Assembly (NCBI GenBank): GCA_016719225.1
Contig: JADKAN010000001.1
Span: 558,001 to 622,000, forward strand
From: Flavobacteriales bacterium
GTDB lineage: Bacteria > Bacteroidota > Bacteroidia > Flavobacteriales_F > PHOS-HE28
Direction of reading: 5' to 3'
Length of the DNA: 64,000 nt
Every line of letters begins with the position of its first letter. The first letter of the stretch is position 1. A program made the position numbers and the translations under genes. The notes under the pieces are model-generated. The model made no database searches. It had not been told where the DNA came from and worked only from the letters and a program-made list of their open reading frames with translations. Below, piece after piece: positions 21,328-30,090 of the stretch.

Positions 21328-22500
21328 ATGAAGCAATTTTTCATCTTGGCCTCACTGGCCATCCCTTTCGCCCTTCACGCCCAGAACAGCTCCGTGGTGA
21401 GCGCTTACAACTACATGGGTGATGGTGACTACGCGAAGGCGGCGGAGTACATTGAACCGGCCACCAGTAATGACGCCACCGCCGGTAAGGAAAAGACTTG
21501 GCGGTACAGAGGCGCTATTTACGCTCACATCGCCATGGGCACGGACGAAGCGCTGAAGGCAAAATACCCTGACGCCGCGGGTAAAGCCGTCGAGAGCTAC
21601 ATCAAGGCCAAGGAGCTTGACACCAAGGACAGCTATAAGGAAGAGAACGACCGTGCCCTGCTCAACCTTCAGATCACCGCGCTCAACGGTGGGAACGATG
21701 CTTTCAATAAGAAGGACTACGATAAGGCCATCGCTGGTTACATGCAGAGCGAGAAGATCGCAAAGGCCTTCGGACAAGTGGACAGCAACGCCGTATTCAA
21801 CAGCGCGCTGGCCTACGAAGCAAAGGGCGACACGGCCATGGCGATGGAGCAGTACCAAAAGTGCATCCAGATCGGCTATGACAAACCCGAGGTGTTCCGC
21901 TACCTCGCAACAATGAAGAAACGTACCGGCGACCTGGATGGGGCCATTACCACGACGAAGGCCGGCTTGGCCAAGTATGGAGAGAATAAGGAGATGATGT
22001 TGGACCTCGTCGCCTTCCTGCTGGATGCCAACCGAATGGATGAAGCTGAGACCAGCGTAAAGGCCGCCATTGAAAAGGACCCGAAGAACCCCGTGCTGTA
22101 TTCCGTGCTCGGTAGCCTGTATGATGGAAAGGCCAATCCTCAACAGGGTACTGTGGCCGAGGCCGACATGGTCAAGTGGTACGACCTCGCTGAGGCAGCG
22201 TACAAAAAAAGCATCGAAGTGGATCCCACCTTCTTCGACAGCTACTACAACATCGGAGTGTTATACAACAACCGCGCGGCTTTCGAATACGAAAAGTGCA
22301 ACGCGATCAAGGATGACGCGAAGTACAACGCGTGCAAGAAGACCGCCGATGCGATCTACTTAAAGACCGTCCCATACTTCGAAAAGGCGCATGAATTGAA
22401 GCCCGACGACCGCGCCAGCATGGAGCAGCTGAAAAAGCTCTATGCCAAGACCGGCGATACGGTTAAATACAACGCGATCAAAAAGGAACTGGGCGAATAG
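21328..22500 (+). CDS. exported TPR-repeat protein
   Basis: 390 residues. The ATG at 21328 starts a signal peptide (MKQFFILASLAIPFALHAQ); an ATG at 21307 overlapping the gyrA stop would add seven residues. After cleavage there are several TPR-like helical pairs (YMGDGDYAKAAEYIEPA; GNDAFNKKDYDKAIAGYMQSEKIA; NSALAYEAKGDTAMAMEQYQKCI; YYNIGVLYNNRAAFEYEKC; PYFEKAHELKPDDRASMEQL). The TPR number and the secretion signal suggest a periplasmic scaffold. It follows gyrA closely and is ended by a terminator at 22523-22546. The partner is unknown. Confidence 0.88.
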   Translation: MKQFFILASLAIPFALHAQNSSVVSAYNYMGDGDYAKAAEYIEPATSNDATAGKEKTWRYRGAIYAHIAMGTDEALKAKYPDAAGKAVESYIKAKELDTKDSYKEENDRALLNLQITALNGGNDAFNKKDYDKAIAGYMQSEKIAKAFGQVDSNAVFNSALAYEAKGDTAMAMEQYQKCIQIGYDKPEVFRYLATMKKRTGDLDGAITTTKAGLAKYGENKEMMLDLVAFLLDANRMDEAETSVKAAIEKDPKNPVLYSVLGSLYDGKANPQQGTVAEADMVKWYDLAEAAYKKSIEVDPTFFDSYYNIGVLYNNRAAFEYEKCNAIKDDAKYNACKKTADAIYLKTVPYFEKAHELKPDDRASMEQLKKLYAKTGDTVKYNAIKKELGE

Positions 22501-22522
22501 GCTCGATCCTTCAACATTGAAG

Positions 22523-22546
22523 AGCCCGGTCACAAGCCGGGCTTTT
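22523..22546 (+). terminator. intrinsic terminator after the TPR gene
   Basis: AGCCCGG and CCGGGCT arms around a 7-base loop, followed by TTTTCGTTT. Confidence 0.85.
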
Positions 22547-22669
22547 CGTTTGAAGTCAGCCTCGTTGTGTGCATCCGTGCACCGGTTCCGTGCTTTGTGG
22601 AACGGGCTTCGGCGGAGGGTGTATTTCGCAACTTTTCATTTCCAAACTTTCGTCAGCTTCCGTGGTTAA

Positions 22670-22677
22670 TACCTTTG
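22670..22677 (+). promoter_or_regulatory. -7 box of the fatty-acid hydroxylase-family gene
   Basis: TACCTTTG, full consensus match, 33 bases before the ATG at 22711. Contrast with the leaderless-type spacing elsewhere in the window. Confidence 0.55.
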
Positions 22678-22710
22678 CGCCCCCGCTTGCAAGCAGGAAT
22701 ACCGAAGCCC

Positions 22711-23703
22711 ATGACTTTCAACCCCATTGACGCTTGGCTGCAGATGAAAGCTCAGTTGCCTCCATTGGCGATAGAGGGCATAGGCATCAAGTACATCTAT
22801 CCCATTTTCCTCGGCCTTCTTTTGTTGGAGTTCTACAATGCCAAGCACCTCTACAACATCAAGGAAACTTGGGCCAGCTTCGTGATCCTCGTCGGCGCCA
22901 CGGTGATCAGAGTGCTTACGAACGTCTTCGAGATCACGCTCTACTTCTACCTTTTCCATTTGGCGGAGCCGTTGCGCGAGCAGTACTTGGGCTACAGCTC
23001 GTTCGGATTTGCTTGGTACGTCTGGATCCTGTGCCTGTTCGCGGACGACCACAACTTCTACTGGCACCATCGTCTCAGCCACAATATCCGGGTGCTTTGG
23101 GCGGCACACTTGCCGCACCACTCCGCGAAGACCTTTAACCTGACGGTGAGCATCCGCAACGGTTGGTTCATTACCTTCTTCAAACCGATCTATTGGCTCT
23201 GGTTGCCGCTTTTGGGCTTCGAACCGATCATGATCGCCACCGTGCTGATCGTGAATTCCTTCTACCAGTTCTTTTTGCATTCGCAATTGGTCCCGTCACT
23301 GCCACTTTACGAGCGGATCTTTAATACTCCTTACCTCCACACTGTGCACCACAGCAGTAACACGGAATATTTGGATAAGAACCATGGTGGGATCTTCAGT
23401 TTCTGGGACCGCATTTATGGCACTTGGCAAGCACCGATCCAAGGTTTGAAGCCCAAGTACGGCATCAGCCACGACCCGGGTACGAACAATCCCATCACCC
23501 ACAACCTCTTCGAGTTCCAAGAGATCTGGAAGGACGTGAAAAAGGCCCCTGGACTGAAGAACAAGCTCATGTACATCTTCGGGCCTCCGGGATGGAGCCA
23601 CGATGGCAGCAGCATGACCAGCAAGCAACTGCAGAACGAGTTGAAAGTGGCCAAGGCTGAAGGCAGGTCAGTTCCGGAACATGAGTTCATCCGGTCGAAC
23701 TGA
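22711..23703 (+). CDS. sterol desaturase / fatty-acid hydroxylase superfamily protein
   Basis: 330 residues from the ATG at 22711 (MTFNPIDAWLQMK); in-frame codons further upstream lack coding character. Several membrane helices flank three histidine clusters that bind the di-iron centre: HNFYWHHRLSH, HLPHHS and HTVHHSSN with a further NH in LDKNHGG. This is the FA_hydroxylase pattern (H-x3-H, H-x2-HH, H-x2-HH). Members hydroxylate or desaturate lipid chains or sterols in the inner membrane. A substrate cannot be named. No desaturase reductase is adjacent; it seems monocistronic. Confidence 0.9.
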   Translation: MTFNPIDAWLQMKAQLPPLAIEGIGIKYIYPIFLGLLLLEFYNAKHLYNIKETWASFVILVGATVIRVLTNVFEITLYFYLFHLAEPLREQYLGYSSFGFAWYVWILCLFADDHNFYWHHRLSHNIRVLWAAHLPHHSAKTFNLTVSIRNGWFITFFKPIYWLWLPLLGFEPIMIATVLIVNSFYQFFLHSQLVPSLPLYERIFNTPYLHTVHHSSNTEYLDKNHGGIFSFWDRIYGTWQAPIQGLKPKYGISHDPGTNNPITHNLFEFQEIWKDVKKAPGLKNKLMYIFGPPGWSHDGSSMTSKQLQNELKVAKAEGRSVPEHEFIRSN

Positions 23704-23850
23704 AGGAGCTAATATTAGCTTTTTGAGCAGGATATTCGATTAAGTCGGCTGCTTCCTGCAAGAGTTGGAGGGCATCCCAAGGATCGTGAAATGATACCAT
23801 ATCTTCCGTGTTGATGGCCTTGCATGGATCGGGCGCTATCGATCACTGCC

Positions 23851-23858
23851 TACCTTTG
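23851..23858 (+). promoter_or_regulatory. -7 box directly before the alcohol dehydrogenase gene
   Basis: TACCTTTG, then CACCC, then ATG at 23864. The same spacing as before the DUF493 gene. Confidence 0.6.
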
Positions 23859-23863
23859 CACCC

Positions 23864-24910
23864 ATGTCAACCACAAAAGCCTACGCCGCTCAGAGCGCGA
23901 CTGCTCCGCTTGCTCCTTTGAGCATTGAACGCCGCGTTGCCGGCCCACATGATGTCGTCATTGACATTGCTTTTTGTGGGGTTTGCCATTCGGACGTTCA
24001 CTCCGCCCGCAACGAATGGGGTGGTACACGATACCCTATCGTACCCGGACATGAGATCGTGGGCACTGTAGCCTCAGTGGGCAGCGACGTTACCCGCTGG
24101 AAAGTGGGTCAACATGTTGGCGTGGGCTGCATGGTCAACAGTTGCGGCACCTGCGCTTCCTGCAAGGAACATGAGGAGCAGTTCTGCGAAACAGGGATGA
24201 CCGGCACCTACAATAGCATCGACAAGTACGGGGACGGCACCGTGACCAGTGGCGGTTATTCCACTGGGATCGTGGTGAACGAGGATTTCGTGTTGCGGAT
24301 CCCGGAAGGAATGCCCTTGGACCGTACCGCACCCCTCCTATGCGCCGGTATCACCACTTATTCGCCCTTGCACCGATACGGGGTGAAGGCTGGTGACAAA
24401 GTGGGTATTGTCGGGCTCGGCGGCTTAGGCCACATGGGCGTGAAGATCGCCAAAGCCATGGGAGCGCACGTTACCATGATCAGCCATTCCGCCAGTAAGC
24501 AGGCCGATGCCGAACGTTTGGGTGCCGACGATTTCCTGCTGACGAAGGAAGCCGATGCATTCAAGAACAACGCGAAGCGCTTCGACTTCATTCTGGATAC
24601 CGTCTCCGCACCGCACGATTACAACGCCTACCTCGGCATGTTGCGCCGGGGAGGTACCATGGTGCTAGTGGGCATGCCCGACGCATCGCCGATACATGCA
24701 GGTTCCTTGGTGCTCCAACGCCGCCAATTGGCCGGGTCCCTCATCGGAGGGATCAAGGAAACGCAGGAAATGCTCGACTTCTGCGCCAAGCACAAAGTGC
24801 TCAGTGACATTGAACTGATCCCCATGGATCAGATCAACACGGCTTACGAGCGCATGCTGAAAAGCGATGTGCGCTACCGCTTTGTGATCGATATGAAGTC
24901 CTTGGGGTAG
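23864..24910 (+). CDS. zinc-dependent NAD(P)-alcohol dehydrogenase (cinnamyl-alcohol dehydrogenase type)
   Basis: 348 residues. Catalytic zinc ligands: Cys in CGVCHSDVH, His in GHEIVG and a later Cys. The structural zinc site is CGTCASCKEHEEQFC. The nucleotide-binding Rossmann motif is GLGGLGHMGVKIAKAMG. The pattern matches the YahK/CAD group, which reduces aldehydes with NADPH. It is cytosolic and monocistronic, and converges on ppsA with a 27-base gap. Function is likely aldehyde detoxification or fermentation redox balance. Confidence 0.93.
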   Translation: MSTTKAYAAQSATAPLAPLSIERRVAGPHDVVIDIAFCGVCHSDVHSARNEWGGTRYPIVPGHEIVGTVASVGSDVTRWKVGQHVGVGCMVNSCGTCASCKEHEEQFCETGMTGTYNSIDKYGDGTVTSGGYSTGIVVNEDFVLRIPEGMPLDRTAPLLCAGITTYSPLHRYGVKAGDKVGIVGLGGLGHMGVKIAKAMGAHVTMISHSASKQADAERLGADDFLLTKEADAFKNNAKRFDFILDTVSAPHDYNAYLGMLRRGGTMVLVGMPDASPIHAGSLVLQRRQLAGSLIGGIKETQEMLDFCAKHKVLSDIELIPMDQINTAYERMLKSDVRYRFVIDMKSLG

Positions 24911-24937
24911 ACTGCTAGGTCAGCTTTATCCGGACTG

Positions 24938-27400
24938 TCAATTCGCGCTAGCCTTTGCCGTAGCGTTCTTCGTCGCCAACGTCTTCTCCACTTCCGCGAT
25001 AGCGCGCTTCGTTTTCAGTAACGAATCCGGTGTGACGCTGATGGAATCAATCCCTAATTCCACCAAGAACTGTGCGAAATCCGGGAAGTCGCTCGGGCCT
25101 TGGCCGCAGATACCCACTTTGGTGCCAGTGCGCTTAGCGGTCTCGATCAGCATTTTCAGCATGCGCTTCACCGCTGGATCCCGTTCGTCGTAGAGGTGGC
25201 TTACTAGCGCACTATCCCGGTCCAGGCCCAGTGTAAGTTGGGTAAGGTCGTTGCTCCCGATGGAGAAGCCGTCGATGTGTTCGCTGAACTCCTCAGCCAT
25301 GATGATGTTGCTGGGGATCTCGGCCATGAGGAACAGCTCCAAGCCTTCCTTGCCACGCTCCAAACCGTATTCCTTCATCACCGCGGTCACGCTTTGAAGC
25401 TCTTCCACCGTGCGGCAGAAGGGCACCATCACCACCACGTTCTTCAAGCCCATCTTTTCACGCACACGGCGGATAGCCTTGCATTCCAAGCCGAACGCTT
25501 CCTTGTACACTTCGCTATAATAGCGACTGGCACCGCGCCAGCCGATCATGGGGTTCTCTTCGTCCGGTTCGAAATGCTCCCCGCCTAAGAGATTCTTGTA
25601 TTCGTTGCTCTTAAAATCGCTGAAGCGCACAATAACCTTGTTGGGATAGAAGGCACTGGCGATCTTGGCGATGCCATAGCTGAGCTTTTTCACGAAGAAC
25701 GTTTCTTCGTCCTCATACCCGTTGATGAGGTAGCTGATCTTGCCGCTGAGGGCGACATCCCCGAGTTCCTTGTGTTGGAGAAGCGCAAGCGGGTGTGCTT
25801 GGATGTAGTTGTTGATAATGAACTCCTCACGCGCCAGACCCACGCCGGCATTGGGAAGGCCGCTGAATTTGAAGGCCAGGTCCGGGCTGGCCACGTTGAG
25901 CATGATCGGCGTTTTCGTCTCCGGGATGTCGGCGAGCATCGTTTCTTCCACCGTACTCGGGATGAGGCCATGATAGATGATGCCCGTGTCACCTTCACAG
26001 CAACTGGCCGTTACTTCCATACCGGTGTCCAGCAGATCGGTAGCATTGCCGCAGCCAACGATGGCCGGGACGCCCATTTCGCGGGCCACGATCGCAGCGT
26101 GGCAGGTGCGACCGCCTTTATTGGTGATGATAGCACTGGCCTTCTTCATGATCGGTTCCCAATCGGGATCCGTCATGTCCGTGACGAGTACATCACCTTT
26201 TTGGAAATCCTTGCCATCGCCGTCGCCTCCGCGACCGTCCAAGCTGAAGAGGATGCGCACTTTGCCCGACCCCACCCGATCGCCAATGGCGATACCCCGC
26301 GTGACCTCCTTGACGCCCTCGGGCTTGTCGATCTTGTATTCCACCACACGATCGGTGGCCTTGTTACTGTGGATGGTTTCCGGCCGGGCCTGTACGATGA
26401 AGAGTTCCTTGGTTAGTCCGTCCACTGCCCATTCCACGTCCATGGGACACCAGTGACCTTTGAGATCACTGTAATATTTTTCTATGGCGGTCACACTTCG
26501 CGCCACTTCCAGCGCCTGCTCATCATTGATGCAGAACCGGTTGCGTTGTGCGCGTTCCACAGGGATCGTGAGCGTGGGCTTGCCGGGCTCCACTCCGTAG
26601 ACCATTTTACGATCCTTGTTGCCCAGCTTTTTCTCGATGATGCTGGAGTAACCCTCTGCCAGTGTGGGTTTGAAGATGATCCATTCGTCCGGGTTCACGG
26701 CACCCTGTACGACCATCTCGCCCAAACCGTAGCTGCCGTTGATCAGTACCACATCCTTGAAGCCGCTTTCGGTATCGAGGCTGAACGCCACGCCACTGCT
26801 GCCCACATCGGAGCGCACCATCTTTTGGACGCCAACGGAAAGCCCCACTTGGAAGTGGTCGTATCCCAGACTTTCGCGATACACGATTGCACGATCGGTG
26901 AACAAGGAAGCGAAGCAATTGCGCACGGCGGCGATCAGGTCCTGGTGTCCGCGGATGTTGAGGAAGGTCTCCTGTTGCCCAGCGAAGGATGCGTCAGGAA
27001 GATCTTCCGCGGTGGCGCTGGAGCGCACGGCCACGTCAGTTGCTTCCTGCCCGTACTTCTGGGACATTTCATCATACCGCGCCATGATACCCTTCCAGAT
27101 CTCCTCCGGGAATTTCCCGTTCTTGATCAGCGTACGCACGGCCAATCCCGTGCGGCGTATGTTCTCCACATCATCCACGTCCAAGCCCGAGACGATGTCG
27201 CGGATCTTCTGGTCCAGGACGTTGTGGGCAATGAACGCCTCATAGCTGGCGACCGTCACCACGAATCCGCCGGGAACCTGCACGCCCAGCTTACCGAGGT
27301 TCTGGATCATTTCCCCGAGGCTTGCATTTTTGCCGCCCACGGTCGGGATGTCGCTGAGTTCCACTTCGTGGAGCCATTTGAGGTAAGGTGCCTGTGCCAT
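24938..27400 (-). CDS. ppsA: phosphoenolpyruvate synthase (pyruvate, water dikinase)
   Basis: 820 residues. N-terminal ATP-grasp PPDK domain (GGKNASLGEMIQNL...VPGGFVVT; AVRSSATAEDLPDASFAGQQET), then the phosphohistidine swivel domain (GGRTCHAAIVAREMGVPAIVGC, catalytic His), then the PEP/pyruvate TIM-barrel (GSNDLTQLTLGLDRDSALVSHLYDERDPAVKRM; GICGQGPSD). Complete family length. It converts pyruvate and ATP to PEP, AMP and phosphate, the first step of gluconeogenesis. Start taken at 27400 (MAQAPYLKWLHEVELSD), the usual N-terminus. Confidence 0.97.
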   Translation of the reverse strand: MAQAPYLKWLHEVELSDIPTVGGKNASLGEMIQNLGKLGVQVPGGFVVTVASYEAFIAHNVLDQKIRDIVSGLDVDDVENIRRTGLAVRTLIKNGKFPEEIWKGIMARYDEMSQKYGQEATDVAVRSSATAEDLPDASFAGQQETFLNIRGHQDLIAAVRNCFASLFTDRAIVYRESLGYDHFQVGLSVGVQKMVRSDVGSSGVAFSLDTESGFKDVVLINGSYGLGEMVVQGAVNPDEWIIFKPTLAEGYSSIIEKKLGNKDRKMVYGVEPGKPTLTIPVERAQRNRFCINDEQALEVARSVTAIEKYYSDLKGHWCPMDVEWAVDGLTKELFIVQARPETIHSNKATDRVVEYKIDKPEGVKEVTRGIAIGDRVGSGKVRILFSLDGRGGDGDGKDFQKGDVLVTDMTDPDWEPIMKKASAIITNKGGRTCHAAIVAREMGVPAIVGCGNATDLLDTGMEVTASCCEGDTGIIYHGLIPSTVEETMLADIPETKTPIMLNVASPDLAFKFSGLPNAGVGLAREEFIINNYIQAHPLALLQHKELGDVALSGKISYLINGYEDEETFFVKKLSYGIAKIASAFYPNKVIVRFSDFKSNEYKNLLGGEHFEPDEENPMIGWRGASRYYSEVYKEAFGLECKAIRRVREKMGLKNVVVMVPFCRTVEELQSVTAVMKEYGLERGKEGLELFLMAEIPSNIIMAEEFSEHIDGFSIGSNDLTQLTLGLDRDSALVSHLYDERDPAVKRMLKMLIETAKRTGTKVGICGQGPSDFPDFAQFLVELGIDSISVTPDSLLKTKRAIAEVEKTLATKNATAKASAN

Positions 27401-27576
27401 GTGCGCGTAAAGGTGATCTGGGAAGGAAGGTTAGAACGGTGCGTCCGTGGTAAAGGTTGGTATTTTACCGCGAAGGATCGAGTTTTTCCGATGCGGTCCT
27501 TGGTATAGTTAGCGCGCGCGGTCAAGCCAAAGTCATGCCAAGGACCGGTGGCGGGCCCGGGCGATGGATACAGATG

Positions 27577-27605
27577 AAAAGGGCACGACTTGCGCCGTGC
27601 CCTTT
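27577..27605 (-). terminator. intrinsic terminator of the mini T9SS gene
   Basis: On the minus strand AAAGGGCACG and CGTGCCCTTT arms with an 8-base loop, followed by T4. It sits just past the stop of the gene ending at 27627. Confidence 0.8.
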
Positions 27606-27626
27606 GGTAAGATCCGTGAGCCGCGT

Positions 27627-28031
27627 TCAATTGCGGATGAAGCGCGAGCGTTGGGACAGGCCCATGCGGTCCAGGACGTCAACGATGTAGGTACCGGGCC
27701 GGCCGATGTCGAACGTGAACCGCTTGATGCCATTGAGTTGATTATCGCGCATGACCAATCTGCCGTTCAAGTCGCGCACTTCAATGGTGAGCATACCGTC
27801 CGGGCAATCCGCTGTTACTGATCCATTCGTGGGCACGGGGTACATCCGCAGGTGGGAGGTGGCGGTCATGGCGGAAGTAAGCGTGGCCATTTCCGAAGCG
27901 CTGGGAACAGCATCAGCGGAAGGTACCGCTGCGCTGCGTTCCAATGTGGCAGGCTCAGTTGCCGTTACTTGTTGTGCATGTGCCGATGCCGCAAAGCACA
28001 AGGCAGTTGCGAAGAGTAGGGTTGCTTTCAT
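27627..28031 (-). CDS. mini secreted protein: signal peptide plus T9SS sorting domain
   Basis: 134 residues from the ATG at 28031. Signal peptide MKATLLFATALCFAASAHAQ is followed by only ~40 residues of low-complexity Ala/Ser/Thr linker and then a T9SS C-terminal domain (MYPVPTNGSVTADCP...TIEVRDLNGRLVMRDN...GTYIVDVLDR...RSRFIRN). No cargo domain is present, so it is little more than an export tag. It may be a remnant, a surface peptide, or a carrier that takes part in T9SS traffic. Upstream in-frame codons do not resemble coding sequence. Confidence 0.8.
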   Translation of the reverse strand: MKATLLFATALCFAASAHAQQVTATEPATLERSAAVPSADAVPSASEMATLTSAMTATSHLRMYPVPTNGSVTADCPDGMLTIEVRDLNGRLVMRDNQLNGIKRFTFDIGRPGTYIVDVLDRMGLSQRSRFIRN

Positions 28032-28289
28032 GGGGATCTGCGTTGATGACCATTTGATACGCACCTGTAGTTGGAAGGTTTCGATCACGGGCATAGCTGT
28101 TATATCGCGCTTTCGGCACACAGATCCCGGGTAGGAATTTCGTTCAACTGAAGGCGCTCATTGGATGGCTCCAAGGTGCTCAGTCCGTGGTGGCCTTAAT
28201 AGTAGGTGGTCGTTTTTCGCCAGCTTCTTCCTGTGATCAACCGAAAGGCCTTGACCAGCTATGCCTACCTTTCACGAAATTCAAGAAAA

Positions 28290-28508
28290 ATGACGACCAA
28301 AAGGGCACGCCTCCGGAAGGGTAACAAGAAACCCTCCACCAAGGCAAGTGCCACTGCCAGCACCCGGGCCAAGCGCAAAGCCACAACAGCTGCCCGCATG
28401 CAGGCCGAAGCCAAAAAGGCAGCTGAATTGGTGAAAGCGGCTGCCAAACCTTCAACCTCCAACAAGACCGCCAAGAAAAAGACCGTGGCCAAGGTCGCTG
28501 GCAAGTAG
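28290..28508 (+). CDS. small Lys/Ala-rich histone H1-like protein
   Basis: 72 residues from the ATG at 28290. Sequence is almost wholly Lys, Arg, Ala, Thr and Ser (for example KRARLRKGNKKPSTKASATA, and NKTAKKKTVAKVAGK at the end), very like the C-terminal tail of H1 and the Hc1/Hc2-like proteins found in some Bacteroidota and chlamydiae. Very basic, no signal peptide, so expected to bind DNA or RNA in the cytosol. TACCTTTC at 28265-28272 could be its -7 box. Low-complexity composition makes a non-homologous match possible. Confidence 0.7.
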   Translation: MTTKRARLRKGNKKPSTKASATASTRAKRKATTAARMQAEAKKAAELVKAAAKPSTSNKTAKKKTVAKVAGK

Positions 28509-28553
28509 CTGTAGTTGACCAATTGTCAACGGTGCAGCTCGGTGGTCGATGTT

Positions 28554-28916
28554 CTATCTGCTGGGCGTGAACAACCCCGGAACAGGGTTCTTCAAAACGA
28601 CATAAGCCCGCTTCCATGGCGCATCGCCCAGCATGCGCCATTTGTGCGCTGTTCCCGTAGTGTCCAACGCCAGCAGTACATCGCCGGTGTTGAGGATGAA
28701 CGTGCTTCCGTCCCGCATGGTGAATTCCAGCGTGCCGGAAAGCGTAAGAACGTATTGCGCCTCTGGTGCGGTGTGCCAATCAAGCACTCCATGTGGTTGT
28801 GTCTCCTTGAAATGGATGGAAACCACCGCATCCTCGTCCAGCTGCGCGATCATGCCTTCCTCGAAGTGTGAATCGCCGTCCGCTCCCGTGTAAAGCCTGA
28901 TCGCCTTGATCATGCT
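28554..28916 (-). CDS. small cupin-domain protein
   Basis: 120 residues from the ATG at 28916 (MIKAIRLYTGADGDSHFEEG). An ATG at 28934 and longer upstream reading frames are possible but overlap the divergent gene's promoter. The cupin pattern is visible: HFKETQPHGVLDWHTAPEAQYVLTLSGTLEF (motif 1, with metal-site-like His and Glu) and NTGDVLLALDTTGTAHKWR (motif 2). A single conserved-barrel protein, cytosolic; substrate unknown. Confidence 0.82.
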   Translation of the reverse strand, partial: SMIKAIRLYTGADGDSHFEEGMIAQLDEDAVVSIHFKETQPHGVLDWHTAPEAQYVLTLSGTLEFTMRDGSTFILNTGDVLLALDTTGTAHKWRMLGDAPWKRAYVVLKNPVPGLFTPSR

Positions 28917-29004
28917 GCAAAGGTCGGCCATCCATTTCAGGATCTCGCTGAACCCGATAAGGCAACCAGGCGTATTACTAGCGGTATTCCCTATCCTGCC
29001 GACC

Positions 29005-30075
29005 ATGCGCTCCAGCGCCCATACCTTTCGCTCACCTTCAGTGGAAACCCGCAGTGATAACCATATCGCGTTCAAAAAACCGAACTTCCGGGTAGGGGAC
29101 GGGCTTGCGCGATATCTGGTAAAGCACGGTCGGAATACACCGATCCCCGTCGCCTACGAGGACTTGCTAAGGCACGATGGGTTGATGGCGCAGACGGGCC
29201 CGGACGGCAAGGAAACGTTGTGGACAACGGTGATGCTGCGGCCTTCAGAAATGGAGGACATGCACGATCGTTTAGTGGAACTCTATCAGGTGTTGATCGG
29301 CTATGGCCGCGCATTGCCGTACCTGCGCGTGGCCAGCATCGATTTCTGCGGATATGGGAACAGCCAACCGTTCCGCATTAAGATCTTGAACCAACTTAAC
29401 GACAACCACGACTACTACTACATCAAGAAAGCCGATGCCAGCCGGGTGTACGGCTTGGAGTTGGAGCATCTGCTCAGCCCCAATAAGATCAACTACATCT
29501 GCACCGGTACCACTTTGGTGGAGGAGCACATCATCGGCGTGCCGGGCGATGATTTCATGAAGGACCCGTTGAAATATGGCGGCAATTTCAACCCGGTACG
29601 ACTCTGCAAGGAATTCGTGAAATTCAACGAGCGCTGCTTCGTGCGGCTGCTGGGCGATATGCGCGCCTACAATTTCGTCGTGGACGTCACGCAGGATTTC
29701 GATCAGGCGCAGTACCGCCTCCGGAGCATCGATTTCGATCAGCAAAGCTTCGAGGGAAGACATCGCATCTACTTGCCGCAGTTCTATAAGGAGAACTTGG
29801 GGTACGTGGAGTATGCCCGGCGGTTCATCAGCCCTGAAACAGCTGAGCAGTATGCCCAAGAGGAGCGTTCCCTTTTACGGAAGCGTTATCAGGTAGCTGC
29901 GGAGCAGGTGGAGGATCTGTTGGATGTGATGTCGAATGCCGAAATAAGCCTGCCGGAACATGTTGCCTTATTGCGGAGCGAACTGGCGAAATACCATGCG
30001 CATCCACCTTTCAGGAAGTGCTCCACCATGGGAGAGATACTCACCCTCCAACTGAAGGTGATGTTGAGCTTGTAA
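29005..30075 (+). CDS. protein kinase-like (APH/HipA-like fold) protein of unknown function
   Basis: 356 residues from the ATG at 29005; in-frame codons further upstream run through the divergent cupin promoter. No family is recognised, but a kinase-like set of residues appears in order: K141/K142 in YYIKKAD, E152/E154 in LELEHLL, then G-D218-M-R-A-Y-N223 and I-D243-F-D245 with ~20 residues between. This matches the catalytic Asp/Asn and metal-binding Asp of aminoglycoside phosphotransferase and HipA-type kinases. The N-terminal ~110 residues are a separate mixed domain. A TATCCTGC-like box lies five bases before the ATG. I infer a soluble phosphotransferase; the acceptor is unknown. Confidence 0.6.
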   Translation: MRSSAHTFRSPSVETRSDNHIAFKKPNFRVGDGLARYLVKHGRNTPIPVAYEDLLRHDGLMAQTGPDGKETLWTTVMLRPSEMEDMHDRLVELYQVLIGYGRALPYLRVASIDFCGYGNSQPFRIKILNQLNDNHDYYYIKKADASRVYGLELEHLLSPNKINYICTGTTLVEEHIIGVPGDDFMKDPLKYGGNFNPVRLCKEFVKFNERCFVRLLGDMRAYNFVVDVTQDFDQAQYRLRSIDFDQQSFEGRHRIYLPQFYKENLGYVEYARRFISPETAEQYAQEERSLLRKRYQVAAEQVEDLLDVMSNAEISLPEHVALLRSELAKYHAHPPFRKCSTMGEILTLQLKVMLSL

Positions 30076-30090
30076 GGCACAACGCCGTTC

